This document shows, in pieces, positions 50,201 to 57,647 of a stretch of 64,000 nt of DNA. The stretch lies in the NCBI RefSeq assembly GCF_963259705.1, contig NC_081852.1, positions 61,328,359-61,392,358 of the forward strand, given 5' to 3'. The notes below the pieces were generated by a model, which did no database searches, was not told the origin of the DNA, and was given only the letters and a program-made list of their open reading frames with translations. The translations under genes were made by a program, and so were the position numbers. Positions within the stretch are counted from its first letter, which is position 1. Each line of letters begins with the position of its first letter. The stretch is from Myotis daubentonii. Taxonomy: Eukaryota; Chordata; Mammalia; Chiroptera; Vespertilionidae.

Positions 50201-52356
50201 CAGCCCCTGGGTTGTAAGCTCCTGGGCGCAGGCCATCCAACCCGCTCCCGCCCCGGACCCTGGGGTGGCCAAGGCCTCTATTTCTCATAAATGACAAAAC
50301 CGTGCCGCCAGAGTGACTGTTAGATGCGGCTCCGCTCAGAGGACAGCTGGTCCGTGAGGGGGCCGCCCAGCCACCATCAACCTGGCCCTCCTAGGACACA
50401 TCCTCGTTCCAGGCTGTGCCAATGCCGCCCCCTTCTGGCCATGTCATGCTGCAGCCTCAGGCTCAGGCCGAGGGGCGGAGCTGGCCCAGCCCTGGCGAGG
50501 AGCTGAGGAGGCGGCCACTGTCTGGGGACTGGGCTCCATCTACACCCATTGCGGCAGCCCCAGGGCTCTGGCAAGGCCCCTCCCCTCGCTGCCTCACAAG
50601 TGCCCACTTCTCACTGCCCAGGGCCAGGCTGCCCGGCTCAGCTTCTCCATGGGCAGTGACCCAGGGGCAGGTTCAGGGTCCAAGGGCAGTGGCCCTGGCT
50701 GAGGATGAGCCTGCCCTGAAGCTTCAGGGGGCACCTGGACCCCAGACAGCCCACCCCGGGGCTCTGGCAGGGGCTCCGTGTCCAGCCTGCACCCTCATGC
50801 TGCCGAGTGAAGGCTGGTTTACAGACGCGGCTACCCACAGCTCGTCCTCCACGACGACGGGGCTGACCAGGGCCCGGGAGGGGGCTGCGCCCCCCTCGGG
50901 GTGTCTGCTGTGTGCCAGGCGGCCTCTTTGGGGGCAGAGGTAGCAGGGGCACCGGTGGGCGGGCCCGGCCGCTTCTCAGCCCCGCCCCCAGGGGCCCAGC
51001 AGAGAGTGGCCAAGTGCCCACTTCTTCCAATTTTGCAAAAGAAGAAAAATCTACATTTTCCTGTAAAGTTATCTGATTCTTAAACATTGGAAATGATTCA
51101 ACCCAAATACAACTTGGAAAAACAAACGGGCCAGGAAAAACCTCGGAGGCCAGGCTGTCCCTGCAGGACTTGCTCCCGAGAGGGAGGCTGAGAGGAAATG
51201 CCGAAGCCAGTGTCTGCTTCATTTCCTACGGGTGTGGCTCAGATGGGGGTGGGGGGCGGGCTAGATGGTCACCTGGGAGCAGCCTTCTCCCCAAACTCAG
51301 GTGTGTGTGGTGCTCATGCACATTTTGTGCACATGTACACCAGCAACGTGTATGTCTTACACAGAATCTGGTCCTGGGAATGGAAAGTTAGGGACCTGGG
51401 CCCGGCTGGTGTGGCTCAGTGGTTGAGCATTGACCTATGAACCAGGAGGTCACTGTTCCATTCTCGGTCAGGGCACATGCTGGGGCTGCTGGCTCGATCC
51501 CCAGTAGGGGGCGTGCAGGAGACAGCTGATGGATGATTCTCATCACTGATGTTTCTCTCTCTCCCTCTCTCTCTCTGAAAGCAATAAAAGTATATTTTTT
51601 AAAAATAGGCGAGAGAACAGAATAATGAACCCGTGGGCCGCCCAGCCTTCTCTTCAGGACAAGGCTGAGCATGCTCATCTGTAGCCCCGCCCCCCTCCTC
51701 TCCGCCCTGCCCCCCCTCCTCCCTACTTAGTCTTTTTCAAGTCACTCCTAGACACCCTATCATGTGTAAATACTTTAACATGAGTCTCTAAAAGGTAAGG
51801 GTTCTTATTTTTAAAAACAATCCTAACCGGTATACCCATATCTCATCTAAAACTATTAACAAGTCTTTCTTCATCCCACTGTTGTGTCCGTGTTTAAGGA
51901 CGGGGTGTTTGCTCTGGCCGGGGTTGGTCTGAATGGGCCCCCACAGGGGTCCCTGCCTCCCTTTGCTGAGCCCTCCCGCCCTCAGCAGGGGCTTCTATAT
52001 GCTGCCTCCTGAGCCCTGGGCTGGGCTCCAGGCAATGAATGAACCACCGGCCGTCCCAGGCAGCCTGCCTTTCTAGGTGTCCAGGCCCAAAGCACCTCAC
52101 CCCTCGCTCCTCACACAAGCCAGCCCGCCTCCCTCCTCCCGTCTCAGCCAGGCTGGCCCCTGGAGGGCCCTGTGAGCTCCTGGCTGGCGGGCGGCTGTGG
52201 GGTGGGGGCGGGGGGGCAGCCGGGAAGGGGCAGAGGGCGCTTACCTGAGGTTGTGGAGGTCCAGTTGCTGTCGGCTGGGGTGCTCTCGTTGACCGTGAAA
52301 GCCTTGGCGAGCCGCAGGCTAAAACCCGCCAGCAGGAGCGGGCAGAAGGGCTCCAT
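23174..52356 (-). CDS. PTPRE: PTPRE, receptor-type tyrosine-protein phosphatase epsilon, complete coding region (19 exons)
   Basis: The transmembrane phosphatase dephosphorylates phosphotyrosine on targets such as Src-family kinases, potassium channels and the insulin receptor. Nineteen exons splice with matching phases to 2103 nt, that is 700 residues plus TGA, the human length. Order: signal peptide (about 1-19), short ectodomain with N-glycosylation sites at N23 and N31, transmembrane helix (about 47-69), D1 with KNRY, WPD (301-303) and [10 protein letters not shown] (334-343, catalytic Cys335), and D2 with WPE (595-597) and [10 protein letters not shown] (629-638). The C-terminal DYANFK holds Tyr696, the Src/Grb2-related site. 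The start ATG is 7 nt inside its exon. A second start exon at 48317-48351 gives the 642-residue cytosolic form. Confidence 0.98.
23484..23619 (-). CDS. PTPRE: PTPRE coding exon 18: D2 P-loop
   Basis: It completes [10 protein letters not shown], then reads [20 protein letters not shown] and [13 protein letters not shown]. The Cys and Arg of the signature are kept. Acceptor ccgcag, donor gtgagg. Confidence 0.97.
23769..23975. mobile_element. Tc1/mariner-type MITE
   Basis: The ends are inverted repeats beginning cac(g/t)gagtggccagatta, flanked on each side by TA. Both arms contain gatgaccaccccatc in inverted orientation. The centre is AT-rich (aataataataa). The left arm is shorter by one inner repeat of the tip. 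Confidence 0.8.
23977..24174 (-). mobile_element. Ves SINE
   Basis: Minus copy starting at an AT-rich tail (tatttttattgatgtcagag) and ending aaaccggccagggc. It abuts the MITE end directly. Confidence 0.9.
25051..25217 (-). CDS. PTPRE: PTPRE coding exon 17: D2 WPE loop
   Basis: It encodes [17 protein letters not shown], then [18 protein letters not shown] plus AG. D2 has WPE instead of WPD, as in other R-type PTP second domains of low activity. Acceptor ccacag, donor gtgagc. Confidence 0.97.
25218..26022 (-). other. PTPRE: PTPRE intron 16, nothing recognised
   Basis: GC-rich unique sequence. A short repeated phrase (ggctctgacctccac...) occurs near 25886-25940. Confidence 0.6.
26023..26148 (-). 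CDS. PTPRE: PTPRE coding exon 16
   Basis: It encodes [20 protein letters not shown], then [19 protein letters not shown]. It has 42 codons; acceptor ccccccag, donor gtactg. The Cys before NQ replaces Leu in human. Confidence 0.96.
26885..27610 (+). mobile_element. Old LINE-1 3' fragment
   Basis: Decayed L1 sequence: agtgttggcaaggatg near its start, aaacagctcaaacgtccatc in the middle and ggtatgtgaattgtgtctca then aataaagc at the end, which is the L1M-type 3' UTR. Confidence 0.75.
28010..28095. repeat. (GGGA)n/(GGAA)n purine array
   Basis: Simple repeat of ggaa and ggga units on the plus strand within a PTPRE intron. Confidence 0.95.
28254..28388 (-). CDS. PTPRE: PTPRE coding exon 15
   Basis: It encodes [20 protein letters not shown], then [20 protein letters not shown] and QEREQ. 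It has 45 codons; acceptor ttggcag, donor gtcagg. Confidence 0.97.
28389..29218 (-). other. PTPRE: PTPRE intron 14, nothing recognised
   Basis: GC-rich unique sequence with no repeat family evident. Confidence 0.6.
29219..29295 (-). CDS. PTPRE: PTPRE coding exon 14
   Basis: It encodes [20 protein letters not shown] and ASFID of D2. Acceptor ccctgcag, donor gtaagt. Length is 77 bp, the same as the paralogous D1 exon 6, reflecting the ancient domain duplication. Confidence 0.97.
29296..30224 (-). other. PTPRE: PTPRE intron 13, nothing recognised
   Basis: GC-rich. A CCCG-rich patch (cgcccgcccgcccgcccg) lies just downstream of the donor, near 30182-30210. Confidence 0.6.
30225..30318 (-). CDS. 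PTPRE: PTPRE coding exon 13
   Basis: It encodes [20 protein letters not shown] and [11 protein letters not shown] at the start of D2. Acceptor ggctgcag; the donor gtacgc follows a T that starts the next Tyr codon. Length is 94 bp. Confidence 0.96.
30319..30629 (-). other. PTPRE: PTPRE intron 12
   Basis: Short intron with a C-run at about 30465-30479 and a G-run near 30529-30538. Confidence 0.7.
30630..30779 (-). CDS. PTPRE: PTPRE coding exon 12: end of D1 and linker
   Basis: It encodes [31 protein letters not shown] and [11 protein letters not shown]. The first residue is Val where human has Met. It has 50 full codons; acceptor tccgcag, donor gtgagc. Confidence 0.97.
30780..31115 (-). other. 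PTPRE: PTPRE intron 11
   Basis: Short intron with a G-run near 30962-30977 and otherwise nothing recognised. Confidence 0.65.
31116..31251 (-). CDS. PTPRE: PTPRE coding exon 11: D1 P-loop
   Basis: It completes [10 protein letters not shown], then reads [20 protein letters not shown] and [11 protein letters not shown] including the Q-loop. Acceptor cccgcag, donor gtgagt. The catalytic machinery of D1 is intact. Confidence 0.97.
31252..31947 (-). other. PTPRE: PTPRE intron 10
   Basis: It contains a truncated Ves SINE at 31616-31725. The rest is unrecognised. The P-loop codon is split across this intron. Confidence 0.65.
31616..31725 (+). mobile_element. Ves SINE, 3'-truncated
   Basis: The head cccggccggcgtggctcagg and ggttcgattcctggtcaggg are clear. 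The copy fades after tccatccccactc and lacks the usual pyrimidine tail. Confidence 0.85.
31948..32111 (-). CDS. PTPRE: PTPRE coding exon 10: WPD loop and start of the D1 signature
   Basis: It encodes [18 protein letters not shown], with the general-acid Asp in WPD, and ends GPIVVHC plus AG of the next Ser codon, so the P-loop is split between exons. The acceptor is a tandem cagcag; use of the first matches the human length. Donor gtgcgt. Confidence 0.96.
32369..32668. repeat. Compound (GT)n microsatellite with a duplicated inner block
   Basis: Runs of gtgtgt are interrupted by gtatctgtgtctatgtagcg, which occurs twice, each time followed by rgtgtgtgtctggggg. Confidence 0.92.
33206..33405. repeat. 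Minisatellite, unit about gcagagctgggggcgggg
   Basis: Roughly ten imperfect copies of an 11-20 bp G-rich unit in tandem, in a PTPRE intron. Confidence 0.9.
33485..33604 (-). CDS. PTPRE: PTPRE coding exon 9
   Basis: It encodes [20 protein letters not shown], then [20 protein letters not shown]. It has 40 full codons, with acceptor ctgcag and donor gtaagc. The Phe after KC replaces His in human. Confidence 0.97.
33857..34035 (+). mobile_element. Ves SINE, diverged
   Basis: Head gccctggctgggcggctcag and a ct-rich tail ending aaatcaataagtaaaat; the middle part is partly deleted. Confidence 0.75.
36430..36680 (-). mobile_element. Ves SINE
   Basis: Minus copy with the tail side ttaatcctcaccggaggata and head ending cacactggctagggc. 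It belongs to the subfamily with a GTTAATCCTCA tail. Confidence 0.88.
36799..36914 (+). mobile_element. Ves SINE with internal deletion
   Basis: The head gccctcgccagtttggctca is joined directly to catcgatgtttctctctg and the tail ggtgaggattaacaacaa. Confidence 0.82.
37326..37370. repeat. (CCCCCCA)n repeat
   Basis: Six or so units of ccccccac in tandem. Confidence 0.9.
37424..37521 (-). CDS. PTPRE: PTPRE coding exon 8
   Basis: It encodes [20 protein letters not shown] and then [12 protein letters not shown], the DFWRMxWE motif of D1. Acceptor gagcag, donor gtgagc. Length is 98 bp. Confidence 0.97.
37522..37987 (-). other. PTPRE: PTPRE intron 7
   Basis: It contains a GTGTGA-type microsatellite at about 37899-37960 and otherwise unrecognised sequence. 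Confidence 0.7.
37899..37960. repeat. (GTGTGA)n microsatellite
   Basis: About ten units of gtgtga/gtgtgt. Confidence 0.93.
37988..38024 (-). CDS. PTPRE: PTPRE coding exon 7 (37 bp)
   Basis: A very short exon encoding [12 protein letters not shown] of D1. Acceptor tttctag, donor gtaagc. The frame is required to link its neighbours. Confidence 0.96.
38025..38817 (-). other. PTPRE: PTPRE intron 6
   Basis: It contains a Ves SINE (38375-38625) and an AT-rich unrecognised part. Confidence 0.65.
38375..38625 (-). mobile_element. Ves SINE
   Basis: Minus copy, tail ttaatcctcatccgaggata and head ending cacaccggccaggcc. Confidence 0.9.
38818..38894 (-). CDS. PTPRE: PTPRE coding exon 6
   Basis: It encodes [20 protein letters not shown] and ASYID of D1. 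The acceptor is ttttttttaaaacag; a 2-kb minisatellite begins about 45 nt further upstream on the transcribed strand. Donor gtgagt. Length is 77 bp. Confidence 0.97.
38940..40945. repeat. 2-kb minisatellite, unit 30-32 bp
   Basis: About 64 tandem units containing gtcctcccagctacagtatc and a variable join (agaccctgcaga, agactgcaga, agactctgaga). Variants come in local higher-order runs. The array lies in PTPRE intron 5 and its right-hand side merges with an L1-free flank; its left edge is about 45 nt from the acceptor of exon 6. Confidence 0.97.
41866..41912. repeat. Short tandem repeat, unit about 15 bp
   Basis: Three to four copies of ggtgcccggaggccc. Confidence 0.85.
42067..42157 (-). CDS. 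PTPRE: PTPRE coding exon 5: start of D1 (KNRY motif)
   Basis: It encodes [20 protein letters not shown], then [14 protein letters not shown] is the phosphotyrosine-recognition loop of the PTP family. Acceptor ttccag, donor gtaaga. Length is 91 bp. Confidence 0.97.
42230..42475 (+). mobile_element. LINE-1 3' UTR end
   Basis: It ends with tctgtaaacctaaaactgct and taagtctattcaacgtgg, the typical L1 3' terminus. It includes three imperfect tandem copies of catcaattgtaacagatcac. Confidence 0.75.
45114..45318 (+). mobile_element. Ves SINE
   Basis: Head cccagccagcatggctcagt, mid ggctccaccccagtgtgggg, tail tgaaatcaataaaaaataat. Confidence 0.9.
45809..45945 (-). CDS. PTPRE: PTPRE coding exon 4
   Basis: It encodes [20 protein letters not shown], then [20 protein letters not shown] and FREEFH. 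This is the wedge region leading into D1. Acceptor cccacag, donor gtgagt. Length is 137 bp, leaving at phase 0. Confidence 0.97.
46475..46687 (-). mobile_element. Ves SINE
   Basis: Minus copy, tail taatatatgtttattgatct and head ending ccaaactggctggggc. Confidence 0.9.
46749..46958 (+). mobile_element. Ves SINE
   Basis: Head gccggccggcgtggctcagt; tail ctctctgagatcgataaagc. Confidence 0.92.
48172..48245 (-). CDS. PTPRE: PTPRE coding exon 3: juxtamembrane
   Basis: It encodes [20 protein letters not shown] and then LEEQ. It is the first exon shared by the membrane and cytosolic isoforms. The methionine in KMPNG corresponds to the internal initiation site described for the shorter p67 form. Donor is gtacgc, acceptor cccag. 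Confidence 0.95.
48246..48316 (-). other. PTPRE: 71-nt intron between the cytosolic start exon and coding exon 3
   Basis: Donor gtgggt at 48316 and acceptor cccag at 48246 bound a very short intron used only by cyt-PTPe transcripts; in the receptor transcript the same acceptor is used. Confidence 0.88.
48317..48351 (-). CDS. PTPRE: Alternative first coding exon of cytosolic PTPRE (cyt-PTPe)
   Basis: It encodes [11 protein letters not shown] plus TG of the next Trp codon, and the donor gtgggt follows. Joined to the exon at 48172-48245 it reads LTWFRKHRK, matching the human cytosolic isoform start [16 protein letters not shown]. The result is a 642-residue protein without signal peptide or membrane anchor, the human length. 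The exon lies in the intron after the transmembrane exon. Its own promoter should therefore lie just upstream, at about 48352-48800. Confidence 0.93.
48352..48806 (-). promoter_or_regulatory. PTPRE: Presumed alternative promoter/5' UTR region of cyt-PTPe, with G-rich array
   Basis: The segment between the transmembrane exon and the cytosolic start is GC-rich. On the minus strand it contains caggaggaaatgagcg near 48426-48439, a possible ETS/PU.1 core. The role as promoter is inferred from the isoform structure, not from a mapped start site. Confidence 0.45.
48464..48800. repeat. G-rich minisatellite (ggagggacacgggagggc-like units)
   Basis: Dense tandem units of gggagggacacgggaggg with longer duplicated blocks, for example ggagggacggggtggggttg at about 48718 and 48773. 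On the plus strand it is nearly pure purine with many GGG tracts. It starts just 7 nt from the transmembrane exon. Confidence 0.93.
48807..48903 (-). CDS. PTPRE: PTPRE coding exon 2: transmembrane exon
   Basis: It encodes [13 protein letters not shown] followed by an almost pure leucine helix ending AVYFLR, the type I membrane anchor. The acceptor cccccag precedes it and donor gtagga follows. Length is 97 bp. Confidence 0.96.
48904..52244 (-). other. PTPRE: PTPRE intron 1 (between the ectodomain and TM exons)
   Basis: It contains a Ves SINE (51401-51603). The rest is GC-rich unique sequence, with an AT-rich unique patch at about 51030-51130 rich in GGAAA motifs that could be a conserved element. 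Confidence 0.6.
51401..51603 (+). mobile_element. Ves SINE
   Basis: Head cccggctggtgtggctcagt; tail tctctgaaagcaataaaagt followed by an A-rich end. Confidence 0.92.
52245..52356 (-). CDS. PTPRE: PTPRE coding exon 1: signal peptide and ectodomain
   Basis: It encodes [20 protein letters not shown], then [17 protein letters not shown], aligning with the human start. The hydrophobic h-region is followed by a likely cleavage near Ala19, and NES and NWT are glycosylation sequons. The exon begins at acceptor cttccag (52364) with 7 nt of 5' UTR and ends at donor gtaag (52244). The true 5' UTR exon lies upstream and is not identified. Confidence 0.95.
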
Positions 52357-52604
52357 GGCGAACCTGGAAGAGGCAGGGACCGGCTCAGGCGACGCCCCTC
52401 CCCCAGGTGGACACGGGTGGGCTGGGACGGGTGGCAGTGGGTGCTTCGGCAGCACTGATGCATCAGTCTGAGCTGGGGGGAGGGGGCCACAGGGGTGCAG
52501 TCTGTTCTGCACGTGGCCAGGAATTTCTCCCTCGGACGAGCCAGGTTGGCAACCCCCGGAACCCTCCCGGGCCCTCAGGGTCCTGCTGTCCGGATTAATT
52601 TCCT

Positions 52605-52662
52605 TTTGTGTCTGTGTGTCTGTGTGTCTGTGTGTCTGTGTGTCTGTGTGTCTGTGTGTCTG
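52605..52662. repeat. (TGTGTGTC)n microsatellite
   Basis: Seven or so units of tgtgtgtc. Confidence 0.94.
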
Positions 52663-53169
52663 CTCAGGGGGACAGGGGGGCAACGAGGACGTGGAGGGGC
52701 CCAGGAAGAAGAAACTCCCCAAACACCACGAGATCCAGGGCTCTGAGAGGCCGCTCCCCAGACCCCAAAGAGGCCTGTCCCCATTCCTTCTCGTGTCCTC
52801 ATGACGATCGTCTGCTGACAGCTAGGCACACGGCGCTGTGCCCGCCGTGACATGGTCCAGTAGTTCTGGTTTGCATAGGTCGGCCCAGGGGAGACCGGCC
52901 CCTGAGGAAGAACCACCGGCTCAGAAAGGAGTGGGGGAGACAGCCCGTGTCTCAGCTGGGGGCCAGGCCACCTGCACGGGGTCCTCTCTGCTGTCCCCCG
53001 GCCACACCACAGCCTGCACCCCGGCTCTTAGTCTGAGAGCAGGCCTTGCTGTCTCCCTCCAGAGCTGTGCAAACAGGCCCCCAGACCCCCACCTGCCCCC
53101 CCCCCGCCAGAGCCCAATTAATCATTGGAAAGCCCAGCCCAGTACTCTCACTGCATTAAAAAAATCTGC

Positions 53170-53395
53170 TAAGCCCTAACCGGTTTGGCTCAGTGGACAG
53201 AGCATCAGCCTGTGGACTAAAAGGTCCCAGGTTCGATTCCGGTCAAGGGCATGTACCTTGGTTGCAGGCACCTCCCCAGTAGGAGGTGTGCAGGAGGCAG
53301 CTGATCAATGTTTCTCTCTCATCGATGTTTCTAGCTCTCTATCCCTCTCCCTTCCTCTCTGTAAAAAATCAATAAAATATATTTTTAAAAATATG
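53170..53395 (+). mobile_element. Ves SINE
   Basis: Head gccctaaccggtttggctca, nearly consensus; tail ctctctgtaaaaaatcaata. Confidence 0.93.
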
Positions 53396-53409
53396 CTATT
53401 GAATATGGC

Positions 53410-53640
53410 TAATATATATATATATATATATATTATTGATTTCAGAGAGGAAGGGAGAGGGAGAGGGATAGAAACATCCATGATGAGAGAATCATGGATC
53501 GGCTGTCTCCTGCACGCCCTCTACTGGGGATCAAGCCCGCAACCCAGGCATGTGCCCTGACCGGGAATCAAACCGTGACCTCCTGGTTCATAGGTCGACG
53601 CTCAACCACTGAGCCATGCCGGCTGGCCGGCCGGCCGGGC
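53410..53640 (-). mobile_element. Ves SINE with an AT-repeat tail
   Basis: The minus copy begins with a (TA)n tail (53411-53432) and ends gccatgccggctggccggcc. It faces the preceding SINE tail to tail. Confidence 0.92.
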
Positions 53641-54267
53641 TACAATACTTATAATATGTTTGAGTAAATTACAGAGGAATTGAGTAGGTAGGGAGTATTC
53701 ATTGGCTTAACACAACTCGTAGATGCAGAATTCCTAGTCACGTGCATTCATTTGAAAAGACCCCTCCCCTAATGTTGACCAATCGAAGAGGAGGCCAACA
53801 CTCTTGACCCAAAGGTCATCATCTTATCAGGCACCTAACACCGAGTGATTTTCCTGGGACGGCCAGCAGAGGGCACTACACCTCGCAGAATTCAAGCCCA
53901 GCCCACCATCCAAGTCCCTTTCCTGGAGCAATTATGTTGCCAGACCAACCAACTTGTCAGGCCCTGGACATTCACCCGCAAAGGGCGCTCACCAGCCACC
54001 TGATAAGCACAGATAGGAATCAGGACAAAAATAGCGCGTGGGGTAGCAGTGAACTCCACGCTGAATGCTCACCATTTTATTGAATCAGTTTACCGGACCC
54101 TCACAACCCCTACGTGCCGCTGGGGCATAAAATACACCGGCTCTCCGGAACCCAGAAGACCAAAACAGTTTATGTGCAGCAAAGCGGACGTTCCTTTTGC
54201 TCCCAGCAAAAGCCAGGCAGCTCCCGTTCTGATTAGAACTGCCTTTTTATTCCATTCGGCGAATTTT

Positions 54268-54484
54268 AAAATAAACTTATTCTTACTGATTTCAGAGAGG
54301 AAGGGAGAGGGAGAGAGAGATAGAAACCTCAATGATGAGAGAGAATCATGGATCGGCTGCCTCCTGCACGCCCCACACTGAGGATGGAGCCCTCAACCCG
54401 AGCCTGTGCCCTGACCGGGACTCGAACCCTGACCCCCTGGTTCATAGGTTGATGCTCAACCACTGAGCCACACCAGCCGGGCCC
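54268..54484 (-). mobile_element. Ves SINE
   Basis: Minus copy, tail ttattcttactgatttcaga and head ending cacaccagccgggcc. Confidence 0.92.
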
Positions 54485-55984
54485 ATCCGATGCCTTTTTA
54501 ATACTCGTTGGTGGGCAGCTACCCTGGGGCTGGTCGTGGCCTGGTTCCAGGTGTCCTGGGGGCCCGGTGACTCCCCATCTCTGGCGTGGACGCCCACCCA
54601 GCGGGCTCACTGCAGGCGCCCCGTCAGCTGGACAGTGACGGCCCGAGTGCCGCAGAGAAGCCTGCGGCCCGACAAGCGCCCGGTCCTCCCGCTCTGTCCC
54701 CAGCGGCAAGCAGCCAAGGTTGGATCCAAGGACTGGCATCGGGCTGCTCTCCCTCCCGCCCAGACGTGTAGGTGACACACGTCACCAGGTGGCTTCGAGA
54801 CAACGCAAACTGAGGCCCACACAGCCCCCCGGCCAGGCCAGTGAGGGGCCCAGGGACAAGGACGGACAGGACCGGTCTTATTTCTGCTTCTGCGGAGTTT
54901 GCCATCAGGAGCCAGAGAGCCCTGTAGGTCACTAACCGCAGGACAGTCTCATAGGGCAGAGAGGGGGACGCACATCCCAGGGGGTCACTGTGACCCGAGG
55001 GGACATGGACCAGGAAGGGCGCCCCGGGAGGGGCAGAGGCAAGAGGGAGAAAAGCCCAGGTGAGGTGGCCGGGCCTGGGGTGCGGCAGGAGGGCATGAGG
55101 GCTGGCAGGATGACAGGCCAATCACAGGGTCTCCAGGTCTCCCAGGGTGGGGGCTCCTGCTTGGGAATGAAGGGACCAGAAGCTGATGGCGGGAACCCTG
55201 CCTTCCTGGCCCCTAAGCTTAGCAGGTCACTTGGCCACACGGGGAGCCAGGGGCCCGGAGCCCAGCACGCTGCCCTCCCGCTGGGCTCGGGGGTGGTGCA
55301 GCCGCGTGTGGGCAGAGGCAGGGCCAGGCAGACATGGTGCTCCCGCTCCCAGGCCTCTCCCGGGGCTGCTGGCCACGCTGACCTTCGGAGGTGGCGGAGA
55401 GGAAGGGCGGTGGCCACTGCAGGGGGCAGGTGCGGGTGAAGTTCCTCTGTGGCTGCTCCTGTGTCCAGAGGCCACCTGCCGCTGGCACCTGCATCTCTAC
55501 CTGCCCGCCGGTGAGCGCTGAGCCCCGCTTCCCTGCGTCTGGAAAGGTGGCTAAGAACATCCCTGCTCCTTTCTGGAAGGGTCTGAGGATAATGTACGTG
55601 ACAGGCTGGCTGTGAGCCTACGGCGTCCCTGGAAATTCAAGGCTTCTGCTGCCAAGTCCCTGCTCACTGTCCTGGCCTCGAAGCCACCTGTGACGTCTGT
55701 CACCTACACGTCTGAGCGGGAGGGAGAGCAGCCCGATGCCGGGTCCTCGGGACCGACCTCCCGGCGCCAAGGGCTGCCCTTTGCGTGGCCACCACTGCCC
55801 GTCCACTGTCTCCTCCGGGTACGCACTTGGGTTGCTGCTGTTTTCTCATTATGAGCAAAGCTTCCATGAACTTGGGTCACAGTCTTTCTGTGGACAAATG
55901 TTCCTCATTTTCCAGGGGCGAATGCCTACAAGTGGACGTGCTTGGGTTTGAGGGGGAGGCCGGTGTGTGATTCTGTTTGTTTAT

Positions 55985-56176
55985 TTATTTTTTTAAATCC
56001 TCACTCGAGGATATTTTTTCCAGTGATTTTTAGAGACACATTGATTGGTTGCCTCCCGCACGCCCCCCTACAGGGCTGGAAGCCAGCAACCGAGGTCCAT
56101 GCCCTTGACCGGAATCGAACCCGGGACCCTGAAGTCCACAGGCTGATGCTCTGTCCACTGAGCCAAACCAGCCAGG
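55985..56176 (-). mobile_element. Ves SINE, internally shortened
   Basis: Minus copy with the tail taaatcctcactcgaggata; part of the pyrimidine block is missing; head ends ccaaaccagccagga. Confidence 0.87.
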
Positions 56177-57058
56177 ATGCTTATGATTTTTAAAAGGCTT
56201 TAAATTAGTTTGAAATAGTTACAAAAGGGGAGAGGCCAAGCACAGGCTGGAGACGAGGCTTCTCTTGGGACACCCGGGTGCAGGCTGCGTGCCTGCGTGG
56301 CCGTGGATCAGCCCCTCGGCTGGAACCTGGGCTTGCCGAGTGCCAGGTGGCCCCACGCTGCCCGTTGCCGGCCGGGCCGCCCCTCCTGCCTCCTTTGTCA
56401 CACGGCCTGGCCCGTGGCTGCCCCTCCCCGGGTGGACAGGCCTCCGCCACCAGCACCCGCACGCACAACTCAACAAACGAATCTGAAACTGGGTGGGGCT
56501 GGTGGTGCTCCCGACTCTGAGAGAGAAGTTTCAGTGATTCCCGGGGAAACAATTCCTTGTCAGCCCACCGCTACCCACGGTTGGGGAGGCTTTTAATTTG
56601 GTTCCCTCTCCCCGAATATGCTTCGGATGCACCGCTTTTAATCTGCTTTTATTAAAAATAAATCCACTTCCCGCCCGGGCCTCTGGGGTAAACAGCTAAT
56701 TAGGGCAGAAGCCGGGCCAGCCCAGCCGGGAGGGGCGGGGGGTGTCACTGTCCCTCAAGAAGGAACGAGCTGCCCCCCCACCCCCCCCGGAAAACATTAA
56801 CTGGGCCAAACAACGAGCATGAATTATTTATAACCAACCTCTGGTTATTTGGAAGAAATTTACCTCCAAACTGCAACGGAGAAAAGAACTGTCCTGCTTC
56901 AGGCCCTCCCTCCCCAGACAGCCCAGCCACGGTGGGTACACACCCCACTCCTGCCGGGAGGGGTCGCGGGGGCCAGGGTCCCTTCTGAAGACCTGGCCCA
57001 CTTGGTGCCTGAAGCAGGGTCACATGTGGATTTAATCTAAGTAAGTCCACGGAAGCTT

Positions 57059-57091
57059 CATTCATTCATTCATTCATTCATTCATTCATTC
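57059..57091. repeat. (CATT)n microsatellite
   Basis: Eight units of cattcatt. Confidence 0.95.
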
Positions 57092-57436
57092 ACGGGCACT
57101 TCCTGCATAACGTGAACAAAATAACAGGCCCCTGGCCCCTACGGTCCTCCCTTCACGCACTTCCTCTGACCACGGGGGACGCTGCTTATAGGACTGCTCG
57201 TCTCAACAGGCTCCACCCTGTAATGTTCACTTCTGTCTAAGTCCTTCCTCCCCCCAGCCCCCCGTGGCACTCAGAAATAGGATCCCCCCATTTCTAAATG
57301 ACCCCAACAGGTTTCCTAGGAGAGATCCTACCCATTACTTGGCCACAAAAAGTCAGCTCTACGGGCAACTCCGTGATTCCTCTACGCACGGTTTTGCGGG
57401 GAGAACATTCTCTTTGTCCCGTTTGACCCGCTAACC

Positions 57437-57647
57437 CAGTGGTCGGCAAACTGCGGCTCGCGAGCCACACGCGGCTCTTTGGCCACTTGGTGTGGCTCTT
57501 CCACGAAATACCGACTTCTGCGCATGGGCCACGAAGTTTCAATAGCACTGTATGTGCGCGCCCCGCACGTGGTATTTTGTGGAAGAGCCACACTCAAGGG
57601 GCCAAAGAGCCTCATGTGGCTCGCGAGCCGTAGTTTGCCGACCACTG
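57437..57647. mobile_element. Nonautonomous hAT element (211 bp MITE)
   Basis: Inverted ends of about 33 bp begin CAGTGGTCGGCAAACT and differ at one base. They are flanked by a perfect 8-bp target-site duplication CGCTAACC at 57429-57436 and 57648-57655. There is no transposase. This is a young hAT family typical of vesper bats (family known; exact name not checked). Confidence 0.95.
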
